From NCBI GenBank assembly GCA_022841365.1, contig JALHRP010000027.1:1-50044 (forward strand): a stretch of DNA of 50,044 bases. The letters run 5' to 3'. Below, in pieces: positions 1 to 7,525 of the stretch. The notes beneath the pieces were generated by a model. That model saw only the letters and a program-made list of their open reading frames with translations. It had not been told where the DNA came from and did not search any database. Positions within the stretch are counted from its first letter, which is position 1, and each line of letters opens with the position of its first letter. The position numbers and the translations under genes were made by a program. This stretch comes from Chitinophagaceae bacterium. GTDB lineage: Bacteria; Bacteroidota; Bacteroidia; Chitinophagales; Chitinophagaceae.

Positions 1-1
1 A

Positions 2-1225
2 TTACATGAAATCATATATGCACAGCTGTTGATTTCAGTCATTGCTGTTTCATGGAACAGCATTCAGATGAATGCATCAACAGAAAATTCTGATCCAGCT
101 TCGTTGCGTACGGGAGCTGAACAAACTGAGAAGTATCTACCCTATCTCGCCGGCAAACGTATTGGCATTCTTGCAAACCCCACTACCATTATTGGTAAAA
201 AACATCTGGTTGACAGTTTGCTTGCAAGAAAAATCAACATTGTAAAAGTATTTGGACCGGAGCATGGTTTCAGAGGCAATGCCAGCAACGGCACTGCAGT
301 AAAAGATGAAAAAGATGCAGCAACAGATATTCCGGTAATTTCATTGTACGGCGCTAAACGCAAACCTTCAAAAAAAGATCTTGCCGATGTAGATCTGATG
401 ATTTTTGATATACAGGATGTGGGTTGCCGGTTTTATACGTACATCAATGTATTGAGAGATGTGATGGAAGCCTGTGCAGAAAACAACAAAGAATTATTAA
501 TCCTTGACAGGCCCAACCCGAATGGATATCTGGTTGATGGCCCCATCTTAGACATGCGCTTAAAATCTGGGATTGGTCAATTTCCTGTTCCCATTGCACA
601 TGGTATGACGATTGCAGAATTTGCACAAATGATCAATGGTCAGGGATGGATGCAGACAAAGCAGAAATGTAAATTGAAGATTATTAAAGTCGCCAATTAC
701 AATCACGACATGCCTTACACATTACCTGTAAAGCCATCACCTAATCTTAACACACAGCAAAGTATTATGCTGTATCCTTCTACCTGTTTGTTTGAAGGAA
801 CCATATTAAATCACGGTCGTGGTACATACATGCCGTTTACTGTTCTTGGCAGTCCGGTATTAAAAGAAAAATTTAAATTTTCATTTACACCTGTAAGTAT
901 TCCGGGTATGAGTGAAACTCCCCTGCACATGAACGAGGTATGTTATGGTATTGACTTAGGAAAGTATGATGTAAATGAATTAAGAAAATCAAAACGGATC
1001 AACATTCAATGGATGATTGATTTATATAAGGCCTATCCGGAGAAAACAACATTTTTCGACCGGTCATACAGCAATCAAATAGGAGATATTAACGTGCTGG
1101 CCGGTGTGTATGATTTCAAGAAACAAATTATTGCCGGTAAATCTGCAAAAGACATACAGGCTTCCTGGGAACCCGGATTAACGAACTATAAAAACATGCG
1201 GAAAAAATACCTGTTATATCCATAA
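2..1225 (+). CDS. NamZ-like exo-beta-N-acetylmuramidase (DUF1343/GH171), 5' end outside window
   Basis: The protein matches the DUF1343 family, whose characterised members (NamZ) release terminal N-acetylmuramic acid from peptidoglycan fragments. Visible hallmarks are a Rossmann-like N-terminal half with the conserved GPEHGFRG block (about nt 256-279), the DIQDVGCRFYTY block, LDRPNPNG, and a C-terminal region with FEGT and GRGT. The frame is open from base 2, and the residues before and after nt 29 look like a signal-peptide core (LLISVIAV). The true start therefore probably lies upstream of the window, and the TTG at 29 or ATG at 68 are less likely. The role is likely periplasmic cell-wall recycling. 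Family assignment is firm; the substrate is inferred from characterised relatives. Confidence 0.85.
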   Translation, partial: LHEIIYAQLLISVIAVSWNSIQMNASTENSDPASLRTGAEQTEKYLPYLAGKRIGILANPTTIIGKKHLVDSLLARKINIVKVFGPEHGFRGNASNGTAVKDEKDAATDIPVISLYGAKRKPSKKDLADVDLMIFDIQDVGCRFYTYINVLRDVMEACAENNKELLILDRPNPNGYLVDGPILDMRLKSGIGQFPVPIAHGMTIAEFAQMINGQGWMQTKQKCKLKIIKVANYNHDMPYTLPVKPSPNLNTQQSIMLYPSTCLFEGTILNHGRGTYMPFTVLGSPVLKEKFKFSFTPVSIPGMSETPLHMNEVCYGIDLGKYDVNELRKSKRINIQWMIDLYKAYPEKTTFFDRSYSNQIGDINVLAGVYDFKKQIIAGKSAKDIQASWEPGLTNYKNMRKKYLLYP

Positions 1226-1334
1226 AAACGGTTCAGGAAATCACATTCGTTCCCGGTTAAATCATCAAACCTGAAAGAGAGGCTATGATCTTACAAAAAG
1301 AATGTTTACCTTCTATAGTCTAAAACATTCTCAT

Positions 1335-1748
1335 ATGAAACGAATTGTCTTGCTTGCAGTTCTGCTGCTGAGCTCCCATCATTTGATGGCGCAAACACAA
1401 CCTTATCATGTGGTATTTGATGTAACATCGGCCGACAGCATGGTGCATCAGCGGGTTATACGAATGATTAATCTGATCATCTCCACAAACCCGGATGCAA
1501 AAATTGAAGTGGTATATTATGGAATGTCTTTAAACATGATTGTGAAAGAAAAATCAACGGTGAGTAAAGCCGTTCAGCAATTGGCTGCAGATAAGAAAGC
1601 CAGCTTTGTAGTTTGTGAACAGGCTATGCAGGTACATAAGATTGAAAGAGGCCAGTTAATAACGGGAGTAACAACTGTACCCGATGGCATTTATGAACTC
1701 ATAAAAAAACAGGCAGAGGGTTATGGGTATATAAAAGTGTCGTATTAA
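1335..1748 (+). CDS. Secreted DsrE/DsrF-like family protein
   Basis: This 137-residue protein has a clear signal peptide (MKRIVLLAVLLLSSHHLMAQ, cleavage after MAQ). A compact alpha/beta domain follows and resembles DsrE/DsrF-like proteins: an initial strand YHVVFDVTS, a helix with MVHQRVIRMINLI, then KIEVVYYGMSL and an ASFVVCEQAM segment with a single cysteine. DsrE relatives in the cytoplasm move sulfur, but exported versions in Bacteroidota have no defined role. The ATG at 1335 is preferred over 1302 because it begins the signal peptide, and the upstream bases TACCTTCT resemble a promoter -7 element. Family call moderate, function unknown. Confidence 0.7.
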   Translation: MKRIVLLAVLLLSSHHLMAQTQPYHVVFDVTSADSMVHQRVIRMINLIISTNPDAKIEVVYYGMSLNMIVKEKSTVSKAVQQLAADKKASFVVCEQAMQVHKIERGQLITGVTTVPDGIYELIKKQAEGYGYIKVSY

Positions 1749-1820
1749 ACCTTTAAGCTCTTACCGAATTCAACACTTTTTTGGAAATAAAGCAACTAAC
1801 AAAAAAAATAAAAAAAGTTT

Positions 1821-1849
1821 TTGTAGAAAACGCCGTACCCTTATCTTTG
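1821..1849 (+). promoter_or_regulatory. Bacteroidota-type promoter of tRNA-Val
   Basis: TTG at 1821-1823, an 18-base spacer, then TATCTTTG at 1842-1849, followed by GCC. This matches the Bacteroidota housekeeping promoter (TTG, about 19 bases, TAnnTTTG). It lies 12 bases before the mature 5' end of the tRNA. Confidence 0.8.
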
Positions 1850-1861
1850 CCATCCCAAAAA

Positions 1862-1936
1862 GGGAGCATAGCTCAGTTGGTTCAGAGCATCTGCCTTACA
1901 AGCAGAGGGTCCGCGGTTCGAGCCCGTGTGCTCCCA
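1862..1936 (+). tRNA. tRNA-Val (anticodon UAC)
   Basis: A complete 75-base cloverleaf is visible. The acceptor arms GGGAGCA and TGCTCCC pair with discriminator A at 1936. The D arm GCTC/GAGC, anticodon arm TCTGC/GCAGA and T arm CGCGG/CCGTG (one G-U pair) are all present. The anticodon loop CTTACAA reads anticodon TAC, valine codon GTA. The 3' CCA is not encoded. It stands alone between its own promoter and terminator. Confidence 0.97.
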
Positions 1937-1938
1937 CA

Positions 1939-1975
1939 AAGAAAGGTTCACAATTGTGAACCTTTCTTGCTTTTA
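1939..1975 (+). terminator. Terminator of tRNA-Val
   Basis: A perfect 30-base palindrome (1939-1968; arms AAGAAAGGTTCAC and GTGAACCTTTCTT around AATT) begins three bases after the tRNA and is followed by GCTTTTA. The stem is unusually long, and its A/T-rich ends may let it also serve the convergent minus-strand gene. Confidence 0.8.
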
Positions 1976-1983
1976 TAATGATA

Positions 1984-4035
1984 TTAAATCGTTTCAGATT
2001 TCCAGGGAGGCCTTACGAAGTGTGCGGGATGTTTGCGGAAATATTTCCAGAGAAGTCCAATAAACTCAGGATAATCCTTTAACTGAATGCCTCTGGATTT
2101 AACGGCTACATAAAAGGCACATCCAAAACTCACCAGAAAATTCAGAAAACCAATAAGGCTTACACCCAATAAAATGATAGAGAGGTAACGGTAATCAACG
2201 GGGCCTTCCAATCCAAAAAAACCAATGGCGGTATTACCTGCTGAAATAGTAATGTGGCGGATATCAAAAGGGAGTCCGAATGTTTTGCCAAAAAAAGCGG
2301 CCATTCCTAGAAAAAAGCCCAACGATACACTACCTGCTATAGAACCTAACTTGTTTTCAAATGTGTTTACCAGCCAGCTCATTTGTCTTTTACCAAGGTT
2401 ATGATGCAGAAACGGATGCAGTCTGATGCGTTGAGGCAACTGAGCATACACCACATAATTTTCTACCCAACCTGCAATTAATCCGCTTAAGAATAAAAAG
2501 AAACCGGTAAAACACGCATACAGCAATGCCAGACTTTGAAATGGATGCTGTGCCTGCAATAAGGCCAATGCCTCATCGCCTGCGGCAATCTTTGTCCCTG
2601 TTGCTTTAAAAAAAAGCATTGACAGCAAATAGGTAAGCGGAAAAACAACCAATAAGTTTCCTGCAAAAGAAGCCAGCTGACTTCTTGAAACCTGTGAAAT
2701 AGTTACAACCAGATTATTGAGATCGGGCCTGCCCTGCAGTTTATTACTGTCTAATGAACTGGCCACAGCCGATGCCGTAAACGCCGGCTGCTTGGTTGCC
2801 AATGTTGAACCGGATGATTGAATGAGCAAGAAACCAATACTATAGTTGGTACTGTATAAAACGGCATGCCAGAAAGGAGCCACAGTTGCTTTTACCAACA
2901 GGTTTTTAATGATGGCGATAAATGAAATAATAAACCCGCCACCCATTGCACTCACAAACAATCTATAAAATTCTTTTCTTGTTTTGGTGATGAATGTCTC
3001 TCCCCTCTTTCCGCCATGTTCTGATATCTGGTAAGCCAGTAATCCAAGATTTTGCGAAAGGAATTCACCCAAACTGTTTTTCCTGTTTTGATTGCGTATA
3101 ACAGTAATAAAATAGTGAATAAACCGCCGTGTGTTAAACTCATGATCCTGATCCAACGCATCTATGAGCATAAATATCCGTTCCACATGCTGCTCCATCC
3201 TGGTGAGCAAAAAGGTTTCTGCTAAACTGGTACCTGCAGAAATCCGTTGATCCTTGATCCATTTAATACTCTGCAAACAGTTATGCAATGATTCTGCAAT
3301 TCCTTCCAGTATCTGTTTCTGCTCCTGTTCTGTATGTGGCTTTTGTTTTTTTTCAATGAAGAGATTCACCAACCTGTTCTGTTCTAAAAAAGGGAACACA
3401 GCATCATTTGCTTCATCGTATTGCCGGGTCACTTCTTTTTCCAGACCCATCATTGCTAACCGGTATGAGAGTACCTGCATGGCATGTGATAACTGATGTA
3501 TCAACTTTGGTTCTGAAAGATTGACTTCAATCCCAATCAATTCAAAAAAGCGAATCCACAACGTGATGTCAATATTTTCAATCCATACATAATCATTACG
3601 TTTATAAAAAATCCGTTCAAATACAAACAGAAAATCGGTTTGCTTTAATAATGGCGGAATGATTTTGTGTTTCAGTTTAGAACCCAGCTCCTGAATAAAA
3701 CCTCTTGAGCTGATGAGACCGCTTTCGCACAAAGCGGTTGTAAGATCACTGTGATTGAATTGTGATAGCAATGCCCGGCGGAGTGAAAACAGCAAGGACT
3801 TATCATCCTTCAGCTGAAACAGAAAAGCTTTAAATTTAAGTTCAGCAACTTCTGTATTTCCGGCATTGGCAGGTCGTATTTGCTGAAAAAGTTCCACCAA
3901 AAAATCGAGCCCCCTGTTATTGGAGTTAATGGAAACCACAAGTCCCTTCTTTTCAGGAAGGGAGTTTTCTGCTGTTTTTTTTCTGTTGGGGAGTCGAAAC
4001 TTCATAAATCGGTTGGTAAAACGCATATATGACAA
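1984..4035 (-). CDS. Membrane protein of the 'site-specific recombinase' (SpecificRecomb/Gcr) family
   Basis: The 683-residue protein resembles the family annotated as site-specific recombinase (COG4389, Pfam SpecificRecomb), named from neisserial gcr work. Roughly residues 1-340 are helical and soluble, containing FVFERIFYKRNDYVWIENID. The second half carries several long hydrophobic segments (for example AMGGGFIISFIAIIKNLLV, LASFAGNLLVVFPLTYLLS and LIGFLNFLVSFGCAFYVAV). It has no recognisable tyrosine- or serine-recombinase catalytic motif, so the family name is doubtful as a function. Starts at residues 1, 4 or 11 are all possible. It is divergent from clpS. Family call fairly firm, function unknown. 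Confidence 0.75.
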   Translation of the reverse strand: MSYMRFTNRFMKFRLPNRKKTAENSLPEKKGLVVSINSNNRGLDFLVELFQQIRPANAGNTEVAELKFKAFLFQLKDDKSLLFSLRRALLSQFNHSDLTTALCESGLISSRGFIQELGSKLKHKIIPPLLKQTDFLFVFERIFYKRNDYVWIENIDITLWIRFFELIGIEVNLSEPKLIHQLSHAMQVLSYRLAMMGLEKEVTRQYDEANDAVFPFLEQNRLVNLFIEKKQKPHTEQEQKQILEGIAESLHNCLQSIKWIKDQRISAGTSLAETFLLTRMEQHVERIFMLIDALDQDHEFNTRRFIHYFITVIRNQNRKNSLGEFLSQNLGLLAYQISEHGGKRGETFITKTRKEFYRLFVSAMGGGFIISFIAIIKNLLVKATVAPFWHAVLYSTNYSIGFLLIQSSGSTLATKQPAFTASAVASSLDSNKLQGRPDLNNLVVTISQVSRSQLASFAGNLLVVFPLTYLLSMLFFKATGTKIAAGDEALALLQAQHPFQSLALLYACFTGFFLFLSGLIAGWVENYVVYAQLPQRIRLHPFLHHNLGKRQMSWLVNTFENKLGSIAGSVSLGFFLGMAAFFGKTFGLPFDIRHITISAGNTAIGFFGLEGPVDYRYLSIILLGVSLIGFLNFLVSFGCAFYVAVKSRGIQLKDYPEFIGLLWKYFRKHPAHFVRPPWKSETI

Positions 4036-4074
4036 GATTTCTGCAACATAAGTTGCTTATGCAATATGAAGGAA

Positions 4075-4104
4075 TTGTTTTTTGGATTGCTATGTTTAAA
4101 TTTG
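4075..4104 (+). promoter_or_regulatory. Promoter of clpS, close to the start codon
   Basis: TTG at 4075-4077, exactly 19 bases, then TAAATTTG at 4097-4104: an exact match to the Bacteroidota consensus. The clpS ATG is at 4113, only 8 bases beyond the -7 element, so the mRNA leader would be a few bases or none. This also argues against the upstream in-frame ATG codons at 4029 and 4092. Confidence 0.75.
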
Positions 4105-4112
4105 CATTTGAG

Positions 4113-4406
4113 ATGTACAATACCAATACACATACAAAAGAGCTGGTTGATACAGATGTTCTCTCCGATCTTGAAGAACCCTGTCATTTAATTATGTGGA
4201 ATGATGAGGTGAATACTTTTGAATGGGTGATTGAAACACTGATGGATCTTTGCGGCCATTCACAGGAGCAGGCCGAACAATGTGCGTGGATCATTCACAC
4301 AAAAGGGAAGTATGCCGTAAAGAATGGTTTTTATGATGACCTGAAACCTTTATGCGATGCCATTACAGACAGAGGTATTGGCGCAACTGTTGAAGTAATT
4401 GCCTGA
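4113..4406 (+). CDS. clpS: ATP-dependent Clp protease adaptor ClpS
   Basis: This 97-residue protein is a ClpS adaptor, which binds N-terminal destabilising residues and delivers the substrates to a ClpA/ClpC-type ATPase with ClpP. Seen in the sequence: a flexible N-terminus, then the substrate-pocket signature WNDEVNTFEWVIETLMDL, the helix EQAEQCAWIIHTKGKYAV and the terminal GIGATVEVIA. Length is typical. Start 4113 is set by homology length and by the promoter just upstream. It is followed after 33 bases by aat, which makes the N-degron tags that ClpS reads, so the two probably form one operon. Confidence 0.93.
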   Translation: MYNTNTHTKELVDTDVLSDLEEPCHLIMWNDEVNTFEWVIETLMDLCGHSQEQAEQCAWIIHTKGKYAVKNGFYDDLKPLCDAITDRGIGATVEVIA

Positions 4407-4439
4407 TTTTTCTTCACTTACATTCCGTTTATTTTACAC

Positions 4440-5087
4440 ATGCCTTTACACGTTTTAACGGATCAACTTTTTTTCCCTCCTGTAGATGAATCAGCACCAG
4501 ATGGATTACTGGCTATTGGTGGCGATCTCAGCAATGAACGTTTGTTACTGGCTTACCGCAGCGGCATCTTTCCATGGTTTAATGAAGATGAACCTCCGCT
4601 TTGGTGGAGTCCTGATCCACGGTTTGTATTATTTCCGCAGGAATTGTATGTAAGTAAAAGCATGCAGCAACTCTTAAAACACAGAATATTTAAGATTACA
4701 AAGAACAGCGCATTTACAGAAGTGATCCGTAACTGCGGCCGTCAAAAAAGAAAAGGGCAGGATGGCACATGGATTACTCCGGAAATTGAAGAAGCATATA
4801 CTGCGCTGCATCGGTTAGGCCATGCTGTGAGTGTTGAAGCATGGCAGGGTACTGAATTAGTAGGTGGTTTGTATGGCATCCGCATGGGAAAATTCTTTTT
4901 TGGCGAAAGCATGTTTGCAAAAGTGAGCAATGCAAGTAAGTATGCATTTATTGCTTTTGTGCAACAGCTGCAAAAAGAAGAAGTGCTGTTGATCGATTGC
5001 CAGATTTATACTGCACACCTGAAAAGTCTTGGAGCAAGAATGATTGAAAGGAATGTGTTTATAAAATTGTTGAATGAGAATTTATAA
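4440..5087 (+). CDS. aat: Leucyl/phenylalanyl-tRNA--protein transferase
   Basis: The 215-residue protein is Aat, which adds Leu or Phe from aminoacyl-tRNA to proteins with N-terminal Arg or Lys, creating primary N-degrons for ClpS. Family blocks are all present: FPP near residue 13, DGLLAIGGDLS, YRSGIFPWF, WWSPDPR, GTWITPEIEEAYTALHRLGHA, SVEAW, GGLYGIRMGKFFFGESMF and LIDCQIYTAHLKSLGA. The start is the ATG after the short spacer from clpS. Length is close to that of E. coli Aat. Confidence is high. Confidence 0.96.
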   Translation: MPLHVLTDQLFFPPVDESAPDGLLAIGGDLSNERLLLAYRSGIFPWFNEDEPPLWWSPDPRFVLFPQELYVSKSMQQLLKHRIFKITKNSAFTEVIRNCGRQKRKGQDGTWITPEIEEAYTALHRLGHAVSVEAWQGTELVGGLYGIRMGKFFFGESMFAKVSNASKYAFIAFVQQLQKEEVLLIDCQIYTAHLKSLGARMIERNVFIKLLNENL

Positions 5088-5136
5088 CCCTTAGTGAACG
5101 AAATAAAAGAATCTCTCTGTCAAATATTGATCGTAA

Positions 5137-5302
5137 ATCATGGCTAAAGCCATCCTCCATTCTCATACTTACCCCGGGCTAAAGCGCCGTGGTTATTAAT
5201 AAAAGAGTAAAATGCATGATAAGTAAGGATATGACTTTCTTATCCTAACCCCGACTTTCAAATCGGGGACGCCAATCAGCAAGCACCTGGCTTTGGCCAT
5301 GA
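5137..5302. repeat. Composite palindromic repeat unit A (REP/BIME-like)
   Basis: This unit of about 166 bases starts with the palindrome ATGGCTAAAGCCAT (5140-5153). It continues with an imperfect hairpin around CCCCGGGCTAAAGCGCCG (5172-5189) and a CCCCGA...TCGGGG hairpin (5249-5268). It ends with a degenerate inverse of the first motif (CTGGCTTTGGCCATG, near 5287-5301). The outer motifs are inverted relative to one another, so the unit is bounded like a small non-autonomous element. Copy A is more diverged than copy B. The region 5088-5901 has no gene. Confidence 0.8.
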
Positions 5303-5412
5303 CTTTATTGATTCACTATTATTTGTTGTATGCCAACTGAGTTATTTATAAAAATTAATACCTCGTGCAGTAAAATATCCTTACAAATACTTTATGATAA
5401 TCAGTAAATTTT

Positions 5413-5578
5413 TTCATGGCTAAAGCCTTTTACCCTCTTCACTTTTACCCCGGGCTAAAGCGCCGGGGTTAATAATTTAAGAGTAAAGCACATAATAAGT
5501 AAGGATATGACTTTCCTATCATAACCCCGACTTTTAAGTCGGGAATGAAAAAAAGGGTACTTGGCTTTAGCCATGACT
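5413..5578. repeat. Composite palindromic repeat unit B (REP/BIME-like)
   Basis: Same order and length as the unit at 5137. CATGGCTAAAGCC lies at 5415-5427, the hairpin with arms TTACCCCGG and CCGGGGTTAA at 5445-5472, CCGACTT/AAGTCGG at 5526-5543 and TGGCTTTAGCCATGA at 5562-5576. The hairpins are better conserved than in unit A. The segment between units A and B (about 5303-5412) is A/T-rich and unique. Confidence 0.82.
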
Positions 5579-5876
5579 TTATTATTCCGTTGTGAATAGT
5601 TGTATGTCACCTGAGTTATTCATGAGAGAATAAAGCCCATGATAGGATGGGATATGACTTTCTTATCTAACCCCGACTTTTAAGTCGGGGAATGAAACAA
5701 AGGGTACTTGGCTTTAGCCATGACTTTATTATTCCGTTGTGAATAGTTGTATGTCGCCTGAGTTATTCATGAGAGAATAAAGCCAATGATAGGATGCGAT
5801 ATGACTTTCTTATCATAACCCCGACTTTTAAGTCGGGGATTGAAACAAACGGTACTTGGCTTTAGCCATGACTTTT
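5504..5876. repeat. 147-bp tandem repeat, about 2.5 copies
   Basis: The segment beginning GATATGACTTT recurs at 5504, 5651 and 5798, exactly 147 bases apart, with few differences. Each copy holds a CCCCGACTT-TT-AAGTCGGGG hairpin (5671-5690 and 5819-5838 are perfect; the first copy is slightly decayed) and a TGGCTTTAGCCA palindrome (5709-5720, 5857-5868). The third copy stops about 25 bases before the transposase start codon. The near identity suggests recent duplication. Confidence 0.88.
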
Positions 5877-5901
5877 TGTATTTTGAATCAAATCATTAAT
5901 C

Positions 5902-6336
5902 ATGGCTTATGTAAAGGTTTTAATACACGCTGTTTGGGGCACTAAGAATCGTTACCCTTTCTTTGATAAAGAAATTAGATCATTTGTTTGGCAACACATG
6001 AAAGAGAATGCTCTGTTGAAAGGCATTTATATAGATGCTGTTGATGGTTATAGCGATCATGTTCATTGTTTGATGTATCTCAATACTGACATGAGCTTAG
6101 TCAAACATATTCAATTAGTAAAGGGTGAAAGTTCATTTTGGCTAAACAAAAGTGGACTATTGAAAAGCAAATTTGAATGGGCAGATAAATATTTTGCTGC
6201 TTCAGTAAGCGAAGAAAAAATTGGGATAGTAAGAAGTTATATTAACAAACAAGAAGAACATCATCAAAAAGTCACATTTCTTGAAGAGTACAACCACTTC
6301 CTGAGGCAATATGGCTTTGAGGAAGATCATGGCTAA
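5902..6336 (+). CDS. REP-associated Y1 (IS200-like, HUH) transposase
   Basis: The 144-residue protein belongs to the Y1_Tnp family: single-strand-specific HUH transposases with one catalytic tyrosine. Seen: the N-terminal block VKVLIHAVWGTKNRYPFF, the metal-binding HUH motif DHVHCLMYL (near residues 53-61), and a C-terminal helix RSYINKQEEHH whose tyrosine is the candidate nucleophile. Length fits RAYT-type proteins. There is no TnpB partner. It sits at the end of an array of hairpin repeats and has inverted copies of the same hairpins just downstream, the arrangement expected of a REP-associated transposase. Its start ATGGCT and its stop (in GGCTAAAGCC) both lie in copies of a repeat motif. 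It appears intact. Confidence 0.9.
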   Translation: MAYVKVLIHAVWGTKNRYPFFDKEIRSFVWQHMKENALLKGIYIDAVDGYSDHVHCLMYLNTDMSLVKHIQLVKGESSFWLNKSGLLKSKFEWADKYFAASVSEEKIGIVRSYINKQEEHHQKVTFLEEYNHFLRQYGFEEDHG

Positions 6337-6382
6337 AGCCAATCAACTAAATACTGTAACCCCGACTTAAAAGTCGGGGTTA
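6328..6382. repeat. Right-hand hairpin pair of the transposase element
   Basis: CATGGCTAAAGCCA (6328-6341) overlaps the end of the transposase gene, so the TAA stop lies inside the palindrome. Sixteen bases on is a perfect hairpin with arms TAACCCCGACTT and AAGTCGGGGTTA and loop AA (6357-6382). Together they are the mirror image of the hairpin pair on the left of the gene. The second hairpin could also terminate transcription weakly. Confidence 0.85.
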
Positions 6383-6412
6383 TAAATTATCTTCTATTAT
6401 CAGCAACAAGTA

Positions 6413-6850
6413 TTAGCGATTCAGCTTTTTAAAATAAAGCACCGAACTGTCTGTACTCATAATTGAAAACTGCTCTTTACTGAATGACAGTACCTGCACA
6501 GGTTGTATTTCAGAAAGTGTTTCACCTTCTTTGAAAACAAGGTGTGCACTGTCTTTCCACTCATAGCTGCGTTTTACAGGAACAATACTATCACCCAGAA
6601 ATTGTGTAATGCTGCCATCTTCTTTAAACTGAAAATGATACTTTGAAAAATTTGTGTCCAATGCCATTGCCAGTAAGCCTGCTGTGCTTACTGAACCTGT
6701 TGCAGCTACCGAATCAATTTTCCATTCGCCGACAATTGTTTGCTGAAAAGCTGTTGAAGAAGTGTCAGGTGTTTTGTTTTGCTGCAGATAATAATACAAA
6801 GCTCCGCCAAGGGCTGCCAGAAGTATGACAGCCAAAATGATTTTGTTCAT
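6413..6850 (-). CDS. Small membrane-anchored protein with lipocalin-like domain
   Basis: The 145-residue protein has an N-terminal hydrophobic segment (MNKIILAVILLAALGGALYY) without a lipobox cysteine, so it is an anchor or uncleaved signal. The exported part begins IVGEWKIDSV and alternates short beta strands (YHFQFKEDGSITQFLG, RSYEWKDSAHLVFK, VQVLSFSKEQFSIMS). This pattern is seen in lipocalin-like proteins of Bacteroidota. No catalytic motif is visible. It stands alone, convergent with the transposase element. Function unknown. Confidence 0.65.
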   Translation of the reverse strand: MNKIILAVILLAALGGALYYYLQQNKTPDTSSTAFQQTIVGEWKIDSVAATGSVSTAGLLAMALDTNFSKYHFQFKEDGSITQFLGDSIVPVKRSYEWKDSAHLVFKEGETLSEIQPVQVLSFSKEQFSIMSTDSSVLYFKKLNR

Positions 6851-7079
6851 TTTGAAATGTTTTAGATGATTGTTTTAATAAGACAACAGAATGCAGGAGC
6901 AGCGGAGTAACTGCTGAATTCATTTGCCGGCTGTACAAATTATTCAACTGCTGAAGTATCCTGAAAGGAGAACAGATTCTTTTGCAACAGAATCTTACAT
7001 TGATACCGGCAAACTGTAAAATGTAACCGAAGCGATTTGTTAAAGAAAAAAGAAAGCCATCATAAAGATGTGTAATTCT

Positions 7080-7511
7080 TTATGGCCTGTTTGCAGTTAA
7101 CTCTTCCTTTAATTCAGTCCAATATTTTTTTGAAGCAATACCAAAGTAGTGGCGTCGGGAAATTATTACGTGAAGGAGTATCCACAAAATAAAGATAGGT
7201 TGAAATTGAAGGTTAACAGAATTGCTGCTTTTTCCAATAGTCATTATAGCAATAGCTATATCAAAAGAAATAAAACCCAAAATACCAAGGAGCAGAGTAA
7301 AGGCTAATGCTAAGACTCCCACTTTATGCTTCCAAAAGAAAAGACAGGAAACTAGTGCTAAAAAGAAAAACCCAAGATAATGTGGCCGGGAAATAAGATA
7401 TTCGGTTGTTATAATATCACCAATTAAAAGAACAACCTCAATTAATAAAAAAAGTAATGGAATATAATCCAAGTACTGATTTACTTTTTCACGTTTCATT
7501 TTATATACCAT
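7080..7511 (-). CDS. Four-helix integral membrane protein, unknown function
   Basis: This protein of 143 residues (139 if the ATG at 7499 is used) has four hydrophobic segments: LDYIPLLFLLIEVVLLIGDI, YLGFFFLALVSCLFF, VGVLALAFTLLLGILGFISF and FQPIFILWILLHVII. It ends in a charged cytoplasmic tail. The open frame extends upstream into the EVE gene, but that N-terminus (ECSAGTGGG) looks like read-through of the neighbour, so the ATG at 7511 is preferred. It follows the EVE gene by 14 bases on the same strand and is probably co-transcribed. I do not recognise the family. Confidence 0.6.
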   Translation of the reverse strand: MVYKMKREKVNQYLDYIPLLFLLIEVVLLIGDIITTEYLISRPHYLGFFFLALVSCLFFWKHKVGVLALAFTLLLGILGFISFDIAIAIMTIGKSSNSVNLQFQPIFILWILLHVIISRRHYFGIASKKYWTELKEELTANRP

Positions 7512-7525
7512 TAAGGAAATAGTTG

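Noticed and set aside
1781-1978. Open frame covering tRNA-Val
   Set aside because: It is a translation of the promoter, tRNA and terminator; the cloverleaf explains the sequence.
2952-3161. Short minus-strand frame inside the recombinase-family gene
   Set aside because: Alternative-frame shadow of a well supported gene; no domain or start context.
1984-4035. The recombinase-family gene with tRNA-Val as an integration site
   Set aside because: No tyrosine integrase motif, no repeat of the tRNA 3' end was found downstream, and the neighbouring genes look like chromosomal core.
5137-5901. Hairpin array as a CRISPR array or attachment-site cluster
   Set aside because: Repeats are unequal composite palindromes without regular spacers, and there is no integrase.
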